Shown: positions 8,150 through 16,884, counted from the first letter of the stretch. The stretch: DNA of 64,000 bases from Halobaculum roseum (GCF_019880245.1 NZ_CP082288.1:186001-250000), one strand, 5' to 3'. Program-made: numbers and translations. The notes: generated by a model from the sequence alone, not told the origin.

Positions 8150-11100
8150 ATGGGAACGTACTCCGAACCGGCGGTGTCTCGAGTGGTGGTCATCGTTCTC
8201 CTTCTCGTGGCCGCGCCCGCCGTGGGGCCGCTCGCGGACACCGCGCGGGCGGCCGCCGGCGACGATCAGACGTTCGCCGTCGCGCAGGGGGACTCGTGTT
8301 ACGCCGTGGCGACACACGAGAACGGCTCACGGAACGTCACGGCGTTCTACGACTATCGGAACCCGTACCCGTCGATCACGGGGCGTCCGGCGGCGTCGAC
8401 GTACAGCTCGTACGGCACCGATCGGTTCCAGCGAACAGGGACGAGCGCCCTCCTGTTTTACGCCGGGCCAGACGACACAAGCATGGTGGTCGTCCACGGT
8501 CGTCGGGGCGACGAGGCCGGCGGAAGTACGGTGAACTACCGGATCAGCGGGCTCCCGGACGGGTCGTGGGCGGTGCGCGACGACGAGTACCCGCTCATGG
8601 ACGACGAGTGGGACATCGGCGCATCGACGACCTCGGTCGACTGGAAGTGGGCGGACAACCGCACCGATGGCGGCGCCTACCGCGGCTTCGACTCGCTGTC
8701 GGGGACGACCGTGATCGACCCACGGTACAACGAGCGCGCGCCGTCGTGGGGAGACTGGGGGTACTCGGGGAGCGAGGAGAACCGGATAACCGACTGGGTG
8801 CTCTACGGCGGCGACGGTGCCGAGCACTCGCTCGCGCTCGACCGCCGGGTGTTCATCCACGCCGGCGGCTGCGTCGACGCCAACGTGAGCGCGTCGCTGC
8901 GGGCGCCGAGCGACGCCCCGGCCGGCGAGAACGTCACCCTCGACGCGAGCGGCACGAGCGCCGCGGGGACGGTCGCGGGCTACGAGTGGGACTTCGACGC
9001 CGACGGCGATGTCGACGCCGTCACCGAGGGGCCGACCGTGCGTCACGCGTTCGAGGAGGAGCGCGAACACACCGTCCGCGTGACGCCGTTCGACACGTAC
9101 GGGAACGGCGACACCGCCGAGACGACGTTCGTCGTCGGCGAGCCGTACGCCCCGGACGCGACGCTTTCGGCGTCGCCGTCGACGGTCACGGTGAACCAGT
9201 CGCTCACGCTCGACGCGAGCGAGTCGACGGACAACGGGACGATCGTCCGCTACGACTGGGATCTCGACGGCGACGGCACGATCGACGCGAACACGACCGA
9301 ACCGACGCTCACCACCGCCTTCGAGTCGGCCGGCGACCGGGAGGTGACCGTCACCGCCGTCGACGACACGAACCAGACCGGAAGCGCGTCCGTGACGGTC
9401 GACGTGACGCCCGACCGGCCGCCGAGCGCGTCGCTGACGGGACCGGAGGACGTCGCGGTCGGCGAGGACCTCACCCTCGATGCGAGCGAGTCGACCGACG
9501 ACCGAGGGGTCGTCCGCTACGAGTGGGACATCGACGGGGACGGAACGGTCGACGCGAACACGACCGAGCCGACGTATTCGTTCGCCTACGAGGACGCCGG
9601 GACCGTCGACGCGACCGTCACCGCCGTCGACGAGCAGGGACAGACGGGTACCGCGACGACCACCGTGCGCGTGGGCGTCACCGCGTCGTTGTCGGCACCC
9701 GCGGAGTCGCTGGTGACGCGACCCGTCACCCTCGACGCGAGCGAGTCGACGATAGACGGAGACGACGCGATCTACCGCTGGGACCCCGACGGCGACGGAG
9801 ATGTCGACGCGAACACCACCGAGCCGACGCTGGCACACGCGTACAACGAGACGGGAAGCTACACCCCGCGCGTCGTCGTGAGCGACGGGGAGAACATCAC
9901 GGACGAGGCGACCGCGAGCGTCGCGGTCGAGGCCCAGGCGGCCCTCACGGTGCCCGAATCGGTCGTCGTCGGTGAGTCGGTCACGCTCGACGCCGGCGGG
10001 AGCGCCGTCGGCGGGTCGAACGTCACCTACGAGTGGGACCTCGACGGCGACGGCGAGTTCGAGACGAGCGCGAGCGCGTCGCCGACGATCTCACACGCGT
10101 ACAACGAGTCGGGAACGTACACGCCGGGGGTTCGCGTGACCAGCGACGCCGGCGAGACGCTGACGGCGAGCGCGAGCGTCTCCGTCGAGGAACCGAACCC
10201 GTCCATCGATGCCGACGCGACCGAGGTCGAGGCGGAGCGGTCGGTCGCGTTCGACGCGGACGCGGGCGTCGGGGACGGCTCCTCCGTCGGGTTCAGATGG
10301 GAGTTCGGCGACGGAACGACTGCTGACGGGCGGTCCGTCGAACACGCCTACGCCGAATCGGGGCGGTACACGGTGACGCTGAGCGTGCTGATGGGCGGAA
10401 GCGCGATCGCGAGCACGGACCTGCCGGTGAACGTCACCGAGGCGCCGGAGGATCCCGGTGGCGGCAGTTCGGGCGGTTCCTCCGGCGGTAACTCGGGCGG
10501 GTCGTCCAGTGGGCCCCCCGGCGGCAACACGGGCGGGAGTTCCGGAGGCGACCCCGGCGGGAACGCCGGCGGTAGCTCCGGAGGGTCCGCCGAGGGTAGC
10601 TCCGACGAGACCTCGGACGGCGACGCCGGGAGCGAGCCGGCGGCCGACCTCGAGCCGGAGTACACGAACGTGACGGCGACGGTCAACGACACGGACCTCG
10701 TGACCGGCGACACCCTCGTCGCGACGGCGACGGTGAGCAACGTCGGGAACGGCTCCGGGACCAAGACGATCGAGTTCGAGGTCGACGGCGAACAGGTCGA
10801 TTCCCGGCAGTTCACCCTCGAACCCAACCAGAGCCGGACCGTCCGGTTCACCTGGACGTTCGAGGAGCCCGACGTGTACTCGGTCGAGATCGACCGGAGC
10901 GAGCGGTTCCTGATCAACGTGACGCCGCCGCAGCCGAACGTCTCGGTCGCCGAGTTGAACGCGAACCCCGACGAGATCGACGCCGGCGAGGAGATCAGGT
11001 TCACGGCGGTGGTGCGCAACGACGGGCGCGCGGCCGGGTCGGAGGTGGTCGCGCTCCGGCTGTTCAACGAGACCGTCGCCACGGAAAACGTGACCGTCCA

Positions 11101-11347
11101 GCCTGGCACGAGCACACGGGTGACGTTCACCAGGCGGATCGTCGCCGCGGGCGAGTACAACGCCAGTGTCGGGGACCGGACGGTCGCGTTCGCCGTCCGC
11201 CCCACGACCACGGCGACCGAAGGTCACGGGACCGCCACCGGCAGCAGCACCCTGACGAACGCGCCGGGGTTCGGGCCGCTCGCGGCGACGGTGGCGATCG
11301 CCGGCGCCGCCGCGCTGCTGGCCCGCCGGCGCCGCCGTACCCGGTGA
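8150..11347 (+). CDS. Secreted PKD/CARDB surface protein with PGF-CTERM sorting signal
   Basis: 1065 residues. A Sec signal peptide (about 1-33, ending ARAAAG) leads into a unique N-terminal domain (to about 245), then six PKD-type beta-sandwiches (about 247-763), each with the LDASES/YEWD pattern and an Asp-rich DGDGD calcium-like loop. A Gly/Ser/Pro-rich linker (767-830) and two CARDB-like domains (837-1018) follow. The C-terminus has Thr-rich spacer, PGFG at about 1038, a hydrophobic segment and an Arg cluster: the PGF-CTERM signal processed by archaeosortase A and coupled to lipid anchoring. It is a cell-surface protein, probably N-glycosylated (many N-x-T/S). Ligand or partner unknown. 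Confidence 0.9.
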   Translation: MGTYSEPAVSRVVVIVLLLVAAPAVGPLADTARAAAGDDQTFAVAQGDSCYAVATHENGSRNVTAFYDYRNPYPSITGRPAASTYSSYGTDRFQRTGTSALLFYAGPDDTSMVVVHGRRGDEAGGSTVNYRISGLPDGSWAVRDDEYPLMDDEWDIGASTTSVDWKWADNRTDGGAYRGFDSLSGTTVIDPRYNERAPSWGDWGYSGSEENRITDWVLYGGDGAEHSLALDRRVFIHAGGCVDANVSASLRAPSDAPAGENVTLDASGTSAAGTVAGYEWDFDADGDVDAVTEGPTVRHAFEEEREHTVRVTPFDTYGNGDTAETTFVVGEPYAPDATLSASPSTVTVNQSLTLDASESTDNGTIVRYDWDLDGDGTIDANTTEPTLTTAFESAGDREVTVTAVDDTNQTGSASVTVDVTPDRPPSASLTGPEDVAVGEDLTLDASESTDDRGVVRYEWDIDGDGTVDANTTEPTYSFAYEDAGTVDATVTAVDEQGQTGTATTTVRVGVTASLSAPAESLVTRPVTLDASESTIDGDDAIYRWDPDGDGDVDANTTEPTLAHAYNETGSYTPRVVVSDGENITDEATASVAVEAQAALTVPESVVVGESVTLDAGGSAVGGSNVTYEWDLDGDGEFETSASASPTISHAYNESGTYTPGVRVTSDAGETLTASASVSVEEPNPSIDADATEVEAERSVAFDADAGVGDGSSVGFRWEFGDGTTADGRSVEHAYAESGRYTVTLSVLMGGSAIASTDLPVNVTEAPEDPGGGSSGGSSGGNSGGSSSGPPGGNTGGSSGGDPGGNAGGSSGGSAEGSSDETSDGDAGSEPAADLEPEYTNVTATVNDTDLVTGDTLVATATVSNVGNGSGTKTIEFEVDGEQVDSRQFTLEPNQSRTVRFTWTFEEPDVYSVEIDRSERFLINVTPPQPNVSVAELNANPDEIDAGEEIRFTAVVRNDGRAAGSEVVALRLFNETVATENVTVQPGTSTRVTFTRRIVAAGEYNASVGDRTVAFAVRPTTTATEGHGTATGSSTLTNAPGFGPLAATVAIAGAAALLARRRRRTR

Positions 11348-11646
11348 CGGCGAGCCGGGGAGGCGTTCGGCAGGCGAAGTACCTGGACAGCACGCGACTC
11401 TTCGACGACCGCACCGTGTCGCCGGCGGTCGGTCCCGTCCTGTCGGTCGCCATCACGGTGCCCTTGCGACAATGATCGGGTCGTTCGTCCTGGAGCCGGG
11501 AGTGGCATCCTCCCCGTGCAAAGACGGGGGTCCCCGTACCGCAGTCGGGATAGTTGCCGGTCTACGACACCACGCGTTCTCTCGTAGAAACCGTCCCGCT
11601 CCGGCGGTCGAACAAGGATGTCGATGGCTGTGCCACAGGTAGCGTT
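11348..11646. other. Non-coding stretch before the IS6 relic
   Basis: About 300 bases with no convincing gene. It contains the stem-loop at 11512-11529 and otherwise sequence I cannot assign; possibly residual mobile-element DNA. Confidence 0.5.
11512..11529. repeat. Stem-loop (CCCCGT / ACGGGG)
   Basis: A 6-bp GC stem around a 6-nt loop, preceded by GTGGCATCCT. Similar hairpins often lie at the ends of haloarchaeal IS200/IS605-type elements; it could also act as a transcription terminator for the PKD gene about 165 bp upstream. Confidence 0.35.
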
Positions 11647-12285
11647 CAGATACACTGGTTCCATGCGAAGGCGAACGACTGGAGCCAGTTTTCGGCGGCG
11701 TTCGCGTCGGCGTGGCTGAACGGGTTGAGAACTGGTTAGTTCAGCGTTTTAGTTCGCGGAAGACACGTTCGGCGCTACTCCGATCGCCATGGTGCTCGTA
11801 TCCGTACTCGAGGTCGTGTCGGTGGAGAGCTGCGTGCAGCCACGCTGCAGGACCGACGAGAACGACCGCATCATCGACGGGATGGTCCTCGCGGGGTTCA
11901 GAACGGACCACCTCGGTGAGCGCTCGCGTTCTCGTCGGAGCAAGCCTGAGGTGGAGCAAACGGTTCGTGTCGGGACCAACCGCTCCAGAATCGCTCGTCG
12001 TTCAGCTGGATCACGGGGTCGTCTACCGCGACGTGATCCGGGTCGGCCCCATCGATCGGCCGTAGATCTGCCTGTTGCACTCGATCGAGACTGTTGAACG
12101 GCACCGATCGGCGCCCAATATATCGAGAATCGAGACGGTATCCGAACGTGAGCGCCCAGACAGACGGAGTCGGATACCGAGCGTCATCGCGGACTCGGGT
12201 GTCGCCTCCCGCTCGGGAAACTCTACCTCGAGGCAGTCGCCCTCCGATGAGGCGGGCGATTTCGAGCGTTGACCACCCAACGTTC
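11647..12285 (-). pseudogene. Decayed IS6-family (haloarchaeal ISH type) transposase
   Basis: No intact frame, but fragments in different minus-strand frames line up in order with the haloarchaeal IS6-type transposase: EREATPESAM ... SGRSRSDTVSILDILGADRCRSTV (about 12080-12215), then LRPIDGADPDHVAVDDPVIQLNDERFW (about 12000-12080), then LAPTRTRALTEV ... ERVFRELKR (about 11741-11955), and finally a C-terminal stretch ending FAFAWNQ with a stop at 11647-11649. The catalytic DxxxxR-type core is broken by at least three frameshifts, so it is inactive. Family assignment is from recognised motifs; the exact IS cannot be named. Terminal inverted repeats were not identified. Confidence 0.72.
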
Positions 12286-12378
12286 GCTCCGTCCGCCTCG
12301 TGACCCGTACCTGAACACCGTCCGTTGAATATCCTGCCTTCCATCGACGGTAGTTCGTGTCGGAGTTGTCGGATTCAC

Positions 12379-12398
12379 TCCCGCCGTTAACGGCGGGA
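12379..12398. repeat. Perfect 20-bp palindrome, possible IS605/TnpB 3' end remnant
   Basis: TCCCGCC-GTTAAC-GGCGGGA is a perfect inverted repeat. In the plus frame the surrounding bases read GFTPAVNGGTLSSTE, which resembles my recollection of the C-terminal tail of haloarchaeal IS1341/TnpB proteins. A relic of such an element, or a bidirectional terminator between the IS relic and the beta-helix gene, are both possible. Confidence 0.35.
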
Positions 12399-12456
12399 CT
12401 CTCTCCTCGACGGAACATAGCCGAAAATCGGAATCGCGAGTGGAGGGCCGGAAGCG

Positions 12457-13827
12457 TCAGCAGGAGTTGTCGCGTACGTCGTTCCCCTCGACACCCAGGC
12501 GGACCTGCATGTCGCGGTTGGCGTTGCGACACACGGTGTTGTTGTGGACGTCGTTATCGGTCGAACCCCGGATGTCGAAGCCGTCGTCTCCGTTGTCCCG
12601 GAGGACGTTGCGCGCGACGACGTTGCTGTCCGCCTCGCGGAGGAAGACGCCGTCGTCGACGTTGTCGTGCGCGACGTTCGAGATCACCCTGTTGTCGACG
12701 CCGCTGTCGAGGTCGAGGCCGTCGTCGCCGTTGCCCGCGAGCGTGTTGTTCGTCAGGACGTTCCCGGACCCGAACACGTAGACGCCGTCGTTGGCGTTGT
12801 CGACGAGGCGGTTCTCCGCCACGGTCGTCTGGCCCGTGGACGCGAGCGCGATGCCGTCGTCGGTGCTGCCGGAGACGTTGTTCCCGACGACGGTCCCGTC
12901 GGAGGCGTTGAGGAGGCGGATCCCGTCGGTCGCGCCGGAGACGACGTTACCAGAGATCCGGCTCCCGTTCTGTCCACGGACGAACACCCCCTCGTAGCGG
13001 TTGGCCGCGATCCGGTTGTCGGCGACGACGACCGACGCCCGGTCGGGGGCGGCATCCGTCGGGGCGAACAGCCCGCCGAGGCCGTCGTACCCGCCGCCGC
13101 CGAGCAGCGGCAGCAGCCAGGAGGGAACGTCCGGAGTGCGCTCGATCGGGTCGGAGTCGTCCGCGACGGCGACGCCCATCCCGCCGTTGTTCACGATGGC
13201 GCTCTCGCGGACCGTCGTCGTCTCCGACCGCCGAACCGACACGCCGTCGCCGGTGTTGTTCACGAGGCGCATCCGCTCGACGGTCGTGGTCTCGCTTTCG
13301 AGCACGGCGATCGCGTGGCCGCCGGACGCGACGACGCTCCCGTTGGCGACGGTGACGCTCGCGGAGTCGCGGATCCGGACGCCGTCGGCGCTCGCGTTCT
13401 CGACGGCCACGCCCTCGACGGTCACGTCCGCGGCGTCGACGACCGTGACGCCGCGCCACCAGTCGACCGCGTCGAAGCCCTCGACGTGGACGCCGGTCGC
13501 GCCGTCGACGACGATCGCCGAGCCGGTTGCGTTCTCGCCGACCACCGCGTGGCCCGCACCCAACAACCGCACGTCGTCGGCCGTCACCGTGAAGCAGTCC
13601 CCGTCGGTCGACCGCACGTCGCGATCGAGGACGTACGTGCCGGCGTCATCGAGGGTGGCACAGTGGTCGAGATAGGTGACGCCGTCCGGTCCCGCGTTGA
13701 TCGTCCCGGACGCCTGCGTCGTCGCCACTGCTGCCGCCGGCATCGCCGTCGCGACGACCATCGCCGTGACGAGCGCGATAACGACGCGCCGTCGGGTCTC
13801 ACTCCGCCAGTCTGGTCTCATATCCAT
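12457..13827 (-). CDS. Secreted right-handed beta-helix (NosD/PbH1-type) surface protein
   Basis: 456 residues. A cationic N-terminus with a hydrophobic segment (residues 15-38) is a Sec signal peptide. The rest is a chain of about 20-23-residue repeats with the pattern N-x-[VI]-x-x-N-x-x-D-G-[VI]-x-[VL], recurrent NNxxDG(V/I) turns and TTTV strands, typical of PbH1 parallel beta-helix repeats (NosD/pectate-lyase fold). A Pro/Gly-rich loop interrupts the coil at about 225-250. It is probably a surface protein binding or cleaving polysaccharide; no catalytic residues can be assigned. The ATG at 13827 is preceded by a GGTTACAAT box at 24 nt. Confidence 0.85.
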   Translation of the reverse strand: MDMRPDWRSETRRRVVIALVTAMVVATAMPAAAVATTQASGTINAGPDGVTYLDHCATLDDAGTYVLDRDVRSTDGDCFTVTADDVRLLGAGHAVVGENATGSAIVVDGATGVHVEGFDAVDWWRGVTVVDAADVTVEGVAVENASADGVRIRDSASVTVANGSVVASGGHAIAVLESETTTVERMRLVNNTGDGVSVRRSETTTVRESAIVNNGGMGVAVADDSDPIERTPDVPSWLLPLLGGGGYDGLGGLFAPTDAAPDRASVVVADNRIAANRYEGVFVRGQNGSRISGNVVSGATDGIRLLNASDGTVVGNNVSGSTDDGIALASTGQTTVAENRLVDNANDGVYVFGSGNVLTNNTLAGNGDDGLDLDSGVDNRVISNVAHDNVDDGVFLREADSNVVARNVLRDNGDDGFDIRGSTDNDVHNNTVCRNANRDMQVRLGVEGNDVRDNSC

Positions 13828-13851
13828 GACGTACCCAGGCGGTAGACTCCT

Positions 13852-13860
13852 ATTGTAACC
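13852..13860 (-). promoter_or_regulatory. GGTTACAAT promoter box
   Basis: Minus-strand, 24 nt before the ATG at 13827; a divergent member of the TAACAA box set. Confidence 0.45.
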
Positions 13861-13950
13861 GACAAGCTTCCATTACCAGCCCGCCATCGAGGTGGGCAAG
13901 AACGGACCCGATCGGCGGTTCCAGCGCCGGCACTGTCCAGTATCGGGGTC

Positions 13951-13957
13951 GTAACAA
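13951..13957 (+). promoter_or_regulatory. GTAACAA promoter box
   Basis: Plus-strand GTAACAA, 31 nt before the ATG of a short leader ORF at 13989 and about 127 nt before the GTG of the YdjM-like gene. Confidence 0.5.
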
Positions 13958-13988
13958 AGCGTGTACCGGGTCATCGGCACACCACTCG

Positions 13989-14081
13989 ATGCACAGTGGC
14001 CGACGGGGAGGGAGCGACAGCGACGGATTGGGGCGGTGTGAACGGACGCGTACCGCACGACTCGACGATCGGGGGGAGTGA
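13989..14081 (+). CDS. Possible 30-residue leader ORF before the YdjM-like gene
   Basis: ATG lies 31 nt after a GTAACAA box; the ORF (MHSGRRGG... to DDRGE) stops 3 nt before the GTG start at 14085. Arg/Asp/Gly-rich, no domain. The promoter-to-ATG spacing and the close stop/start junction suggest translation coupled to the downstream gene, but coding is unproven. Confidence 0.35.
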   Translation: MHSGRRGGSDSDGLGRCERTRTARLDDRGE

Positions 14082-14084
14082 CCC

Positions 14085-14660
14085 GTGTGGCCCTGGGATC
14101 ACATGGCGATCGCGTACCTCGCGTACTCGGGATACGCCCACGTTCGAGGGCGCCAGCCGTCCGCAACGACCGCCCTCGTGGTAGTAGTAGCCGCGGTCGT
14201 GCCCGACGTGATCGACAAGCCGTTGTCGTGGTGGCTCGCCGTCTTCCCGTCCGGCCGGTCGCTCGGTCACTCGGCATTCACGGCCGTGGGCGTCGTCGCG
14301 ATCACTGGCGCCGTCCAACGGCGCGTCGGCCCGGTCGGTCTCACCCCCGCGGTCGCCATCGGGTACGTCTCACACCTCCTCGGCGACGTGGCGTATCCAC
14401 TGCTGGTTAAGGACACGCTTAGCGTCGAGTTCCTACTGTGGCCGCTGGTGCCCGCTGTGAACGACCCCACACCGCCACCGTTCACGTACGTGTCCGAGCT
14501 GTTCGCTGCCTATCTCGGATACCTCTCGACGCCTGCGGGAGCGACGTATCTGGTACTGGATCTCGTTCTCCTGCTCGGAACCGCGACACTGTGGATCCGA
14601 GATGGCGCTCCCGGGGCCAGATGGATCCGGGAGTGGACTACCGACTCAGACGGGCAGTGA
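14085..14660 (+). CDS. YdjM/DUF457-type membrane-bound metal-dependent hydrolase
   Basis: 191 residues. DHMAIAYLAY near the N-terminus, PDVIDKPLSW at about 45, GHSAFT at about 65 and SHLLGD at about 98 match the conserved His/Asp residues of the YdjM (LexA-regulated, DUF457) family, predicted metal-dependent membrane hydrolases. At least four hydrophobic segments are visible. Starts with GTG directly in front of the conserved WDH motif. Substrate unknown; in this locus a lipid or glycan-lipid phosphate is conceivable but not shown. Confidence 0.78.
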   Translation: MWPWDHMAIAYLAYSGYAHVRGRQPSATTALVVVVAAVVPDVIDKPLSWWLAVFPSGRSLGHSAFTAVGVVAITGAVQRRVGPVGLTPAVAIGYVSHLLGDVAYPLLVKDTLSVEFLLWPLVPAVNDPTPPPFTYVSELFAAYLGYLSTPAGATYLVLDLVLLLGTATLWIRDGAPGARWIREWTTDSDGQ

Positions 14661-14782
14661 TACGTGTTACCTACTGCCGTAAGAGGCTGCCGACGAAGGC
14701 ACCCAACGCGAGGCCGCGGGACGCGTCTCGGTCGTGTCCTCGGAACACTCGCGACAGCGTCACGTCTCGCGACTAACGACTA

Positions 14783-14790
14783 CATAACAA
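14783..14790 (+). promoter_or_regulatory. CATAACAA promoter box
   Basis: Plus-strand CATAACAA. Its 26-nt spacing fits the ATG of a tiny ORF at 14817, not the main gene at 14866 (75 nt). Confidence 0.65.
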
Positions 14791-14816
14791 TCCACGGAAC
14801 GGAACAAATCGACTCC

Positions 14817-14873
14817 ATGGGATCGATCCATCCGTCACGGGTCACGTTCGGCGAGGTGTGGAGGGATGAGTGA
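14817..14873 (+). CDS. Possible 18-residue leader peptide overlapping the DUF1616 gene
   Basis: ATG (MGSIHPSRV... FGEVWRDE) lies 26 nt after a CATAACAA box, the leaderless spacing seen elsewhere here; its stop TGA (14871-14873) overlaps the start of the DUF1616 gene (ATG 14866). This arrangement would make translation of the membrane protein depend on translation of the leader. Too short for domain analysis. Confidence 0.45.
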   Translation: MGSIHPSRVTFGEVWRDE

Positions 14874-15885
14874 CAGCGGTGGTGGCCGGCGCGGCGGGAA
14901 GGGCGACCGCAACCGGATCCCGGTCGACGTGGTTCTCAGCGCCATCTACGCCGTTCTCGTCGGTGCCGTCGCTCTTACGGGGTCGATACGAGGGCCCGCA
15001 ATGGTCGTCCTGGCCGGGCCTCTCGTGTTGTTTCTTCCGGGGTATGCGCTGCTGTCGGTCTTGGTTCCGGGATCGGCTAACTCGAGCGGAGACGCCGTGT
15101 CCGACCCGCCGCTCGGTAGCGTAACGATCGGGTGGTTCGAGCGAGCCTCGCTATCCGTTGGACTCAGTGTCGCCGTTCTCCCCATTCTCGTGGTTCTGCT
15201 GGCTGCGCTCGGGTACCAACCGACACGAACGACTGTCTCCGTGACGCTGGTGGGGTTCGTCGTTCTGGCGTCGGCGCTCGGCGCGGCTCGGCGGCTCGCA
15301 CTCCCGGAGGAGAATCGCTACGGGCTCCCGGTCGACCGGTGGCTGCGTGAATTGCGGACGTTCGCCGGGTCACCACGAGCAACGCGAGTCGACAAGTTCG
15401 GGGCCGTCGTGCTCGGCGTGCTGGTGGTACTCGCGCTGGCAGGGATGTCGGTGGGACTCGCCGCCCCTCCGGACGGAGAGTCCTACACAGAGGTCGCGCT
15501 GTTGACACCGAGCGAAGACGGGCCGGTCGCCGCGGGGTATCCCGACGCCGTCGCGAACGACGAACCACTCGAGCTGGTGTTGTCGATCGAGAACGACCTC
15601 GGTCGCCCAACGGCGTACGAGTACGTCGTCGTCTTGGATCGCGTGTCTTCGTCGGCGGACGGCACCGAGATGACGGTGCTCGAGCGGGACGCTCTCGAAC
15701 GGGGGAACGTGAGCCTCGCGGACGACGAGACGGCGACCCGAACGCTGTCGTTGGTGCCGTCGATGCTCGGTAGCGACCTCCGACTGAGCGTGTTCGTGTA
15801 CGAGGAAGCGGCGCCGGAGTTCCCGTCACGCACCACCGCGGACGAACACCTGTACATCTGGGTCGACGTCGAGGACAGTGGATAA
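14866..15885 (+). CDS. DUF1616 membrane protein
   Basis: 339 residues. Four hydrophobic segments in the first 200 residues, with the DUF1616 hallmark LFLPGYALLSVLVPG after the second segment and ERASLSVGLSVAVLPI leading into the next. The C-terminal 130 residues form a soluble beta-rich domain outside the membrane. Function unknown; DUF1616 proteins are common in archaeal surface-glycan loci. It is followed by an overlapping gene (8 nt), suggesting cotranscription and coupled translation. Confidence 0.83.
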   Translation: MSDSGGGRRGGKGDRNRIPVDVVLSAIYAVLVGAVALTGSIRGPAMVVLAGPLVLFLPGYALLSVLVPGSANSSGDAVSDPPLGSVTIGWFERASLSVGLSVAVLPILVVLLAALGYQPTRTTVSVTLVGFVVLASALGAARRLALPEENRYGLPVDRWLRELRTFAGSPRATRVDKFGAVVLGVLVVLALAGMSVGLAAPPDGESYTEVALLTPSEDGPVAAGYPDAVANDEPLELVLSIENDLGRPTAYEYVVVLDRVSSSADGTEMTVLERDALERGNVSLADDETATRTLSLVPSMLGSDLRLSVFVYEEAAPEFPSRTTADEHLYIWVDVEDSG

Positions 15886-16858
15886 CGACGAGACACAGCC
15901 ACGGCGGGAGGATACGAGTGAAGACGTGGCCCGCCTGGAGTTCTCGGAGGACAGACGAAGACGGGGCGCGGCGAGAGACGAGAACGGAGCAAGCGAGGGG
16001 GATCTGGCCGCCAGTCAAGTGACGGAGACGGACACGAGCGGTGTGTTCGACGCGTTATCCGAGAGTTCAGCGGGAGAGGTGGTTCGATCAGTCGGTACCG
16101 CGCTGTTTCGACGCGTTCGGTCGCTGCAACTGCCACTGTTGTTCGCGAGAGATCGCTACGCGAGGGCGGTCGTCCGACTTCGGACGGTCGCTAACTCCGT
16201 CCGGTACGCTGCACCGCCCGAGCCGTACCGGCTGATCGACGTCGACCCGGCGGCGATCACCTCCGTCAGGCAATTCAATCGGTCGAAGTACGTCCAAGCA
16301 GCGGTCGTCGAAGACGGCGACTGGGCTACCCCTCAGTGCAAGTTCACCGACCTCGATGTGTACCAAGCCTATCGTGCGCACTTCCGCGACGGGGTCGACT
16401 GGGCAGATACGTCGTTCTACCGGCGGGTCGTCGACGAGATCGAAGCCGGATCTGTGTTGTGGAACTGCCACAGCGAGGCGGACTTCCGCGAACGGTGTGC
16501 GGGAGTCGACAAGCTGTACGAGCGCATCGAGACCGACGGGTATCGGACGCAAGCGGAGTTACTCGAGGAGGAACCTGACCCCATCGACCTCGGCAGGGAG
16601 TCTCGACTGCTCACCGAGCGCATGAAAGACGAGATCGCCGTCCACATCGCCGACGACGGCGAGATCCTGTTCGCGGACGGCCGCAATCGACTGTCGATCC
16701 TCAAACTACTCGACACGGGGGCGGTTCCGGTTCGGGTCCTCAAGCGCCACGCGGACTGGCAACGTGTACGTGACGCGTACGTCCGCGGCGAAGCGTGGAC
16801 TCACGCGTACGACGATCACCCGGATATCAGCTATCTTCGGTTCGACAGCGTCACGTGA
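15878..16858 (+). CDS. ParB-like-fold protein of a glycan locus
   Basis: 326 residues from a GTG that overlaps the preceding stop by 8 nt. A charged, probably disordered N-terminus (1-60) precedes an alpha-helical part and then a segment EIAVHIADDGEILFADGRNRLSILKLL (about 252-278) that resembles the ParB/Srx nuclease-fold motif (D-G-x-x-R-L/hR). No membrane segment is seen. I recognise no precise function; coupling to a DUF1616 membrane protein suggests a cytoplasmic partner, perhaps a nucleotide- or phosphate-binding regulator. The ParB similarity is a motif-level judgement. Confidence 0.7.
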   Translation: MDNDETQPRREDTSEDVARLEFSEDRRRRGAARDENGASEGDLAASQVTETDTSGVFDALSESSAGEVVRSVGTALFRRVRSLQLPLLFARDRYARAVVRLRTVANSVRYAAPPEPYRLIDVDPAAITSVRQFNRSKYVQAAVVEDGDWATPQCKFTDLDVYQAYRAHFRDGVDWADTSFYRRVVDEIEAGSVLWNCHSEADFRERCAGVDKLYERIETDGYRTQAELLEEEPDPIDLGRESRLLTERMKDEIAVHIADDGEILFADGRNRLSILKLLDTGAVPVRVLKRHADWQRVRDAYVRGEAWTHAYDDHPDISYLRFDSVT

Positions 16859-16884
16859 CGATGTGAGCGAGAGCCGACGACGCG

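Noticed and set aside
8327-9838. A 503-codon antisense ORF
   Set aside because: Arg/Val-rich antisense of the PKD protein, without domains; typical long shadow ORF in GC-rich DNA.
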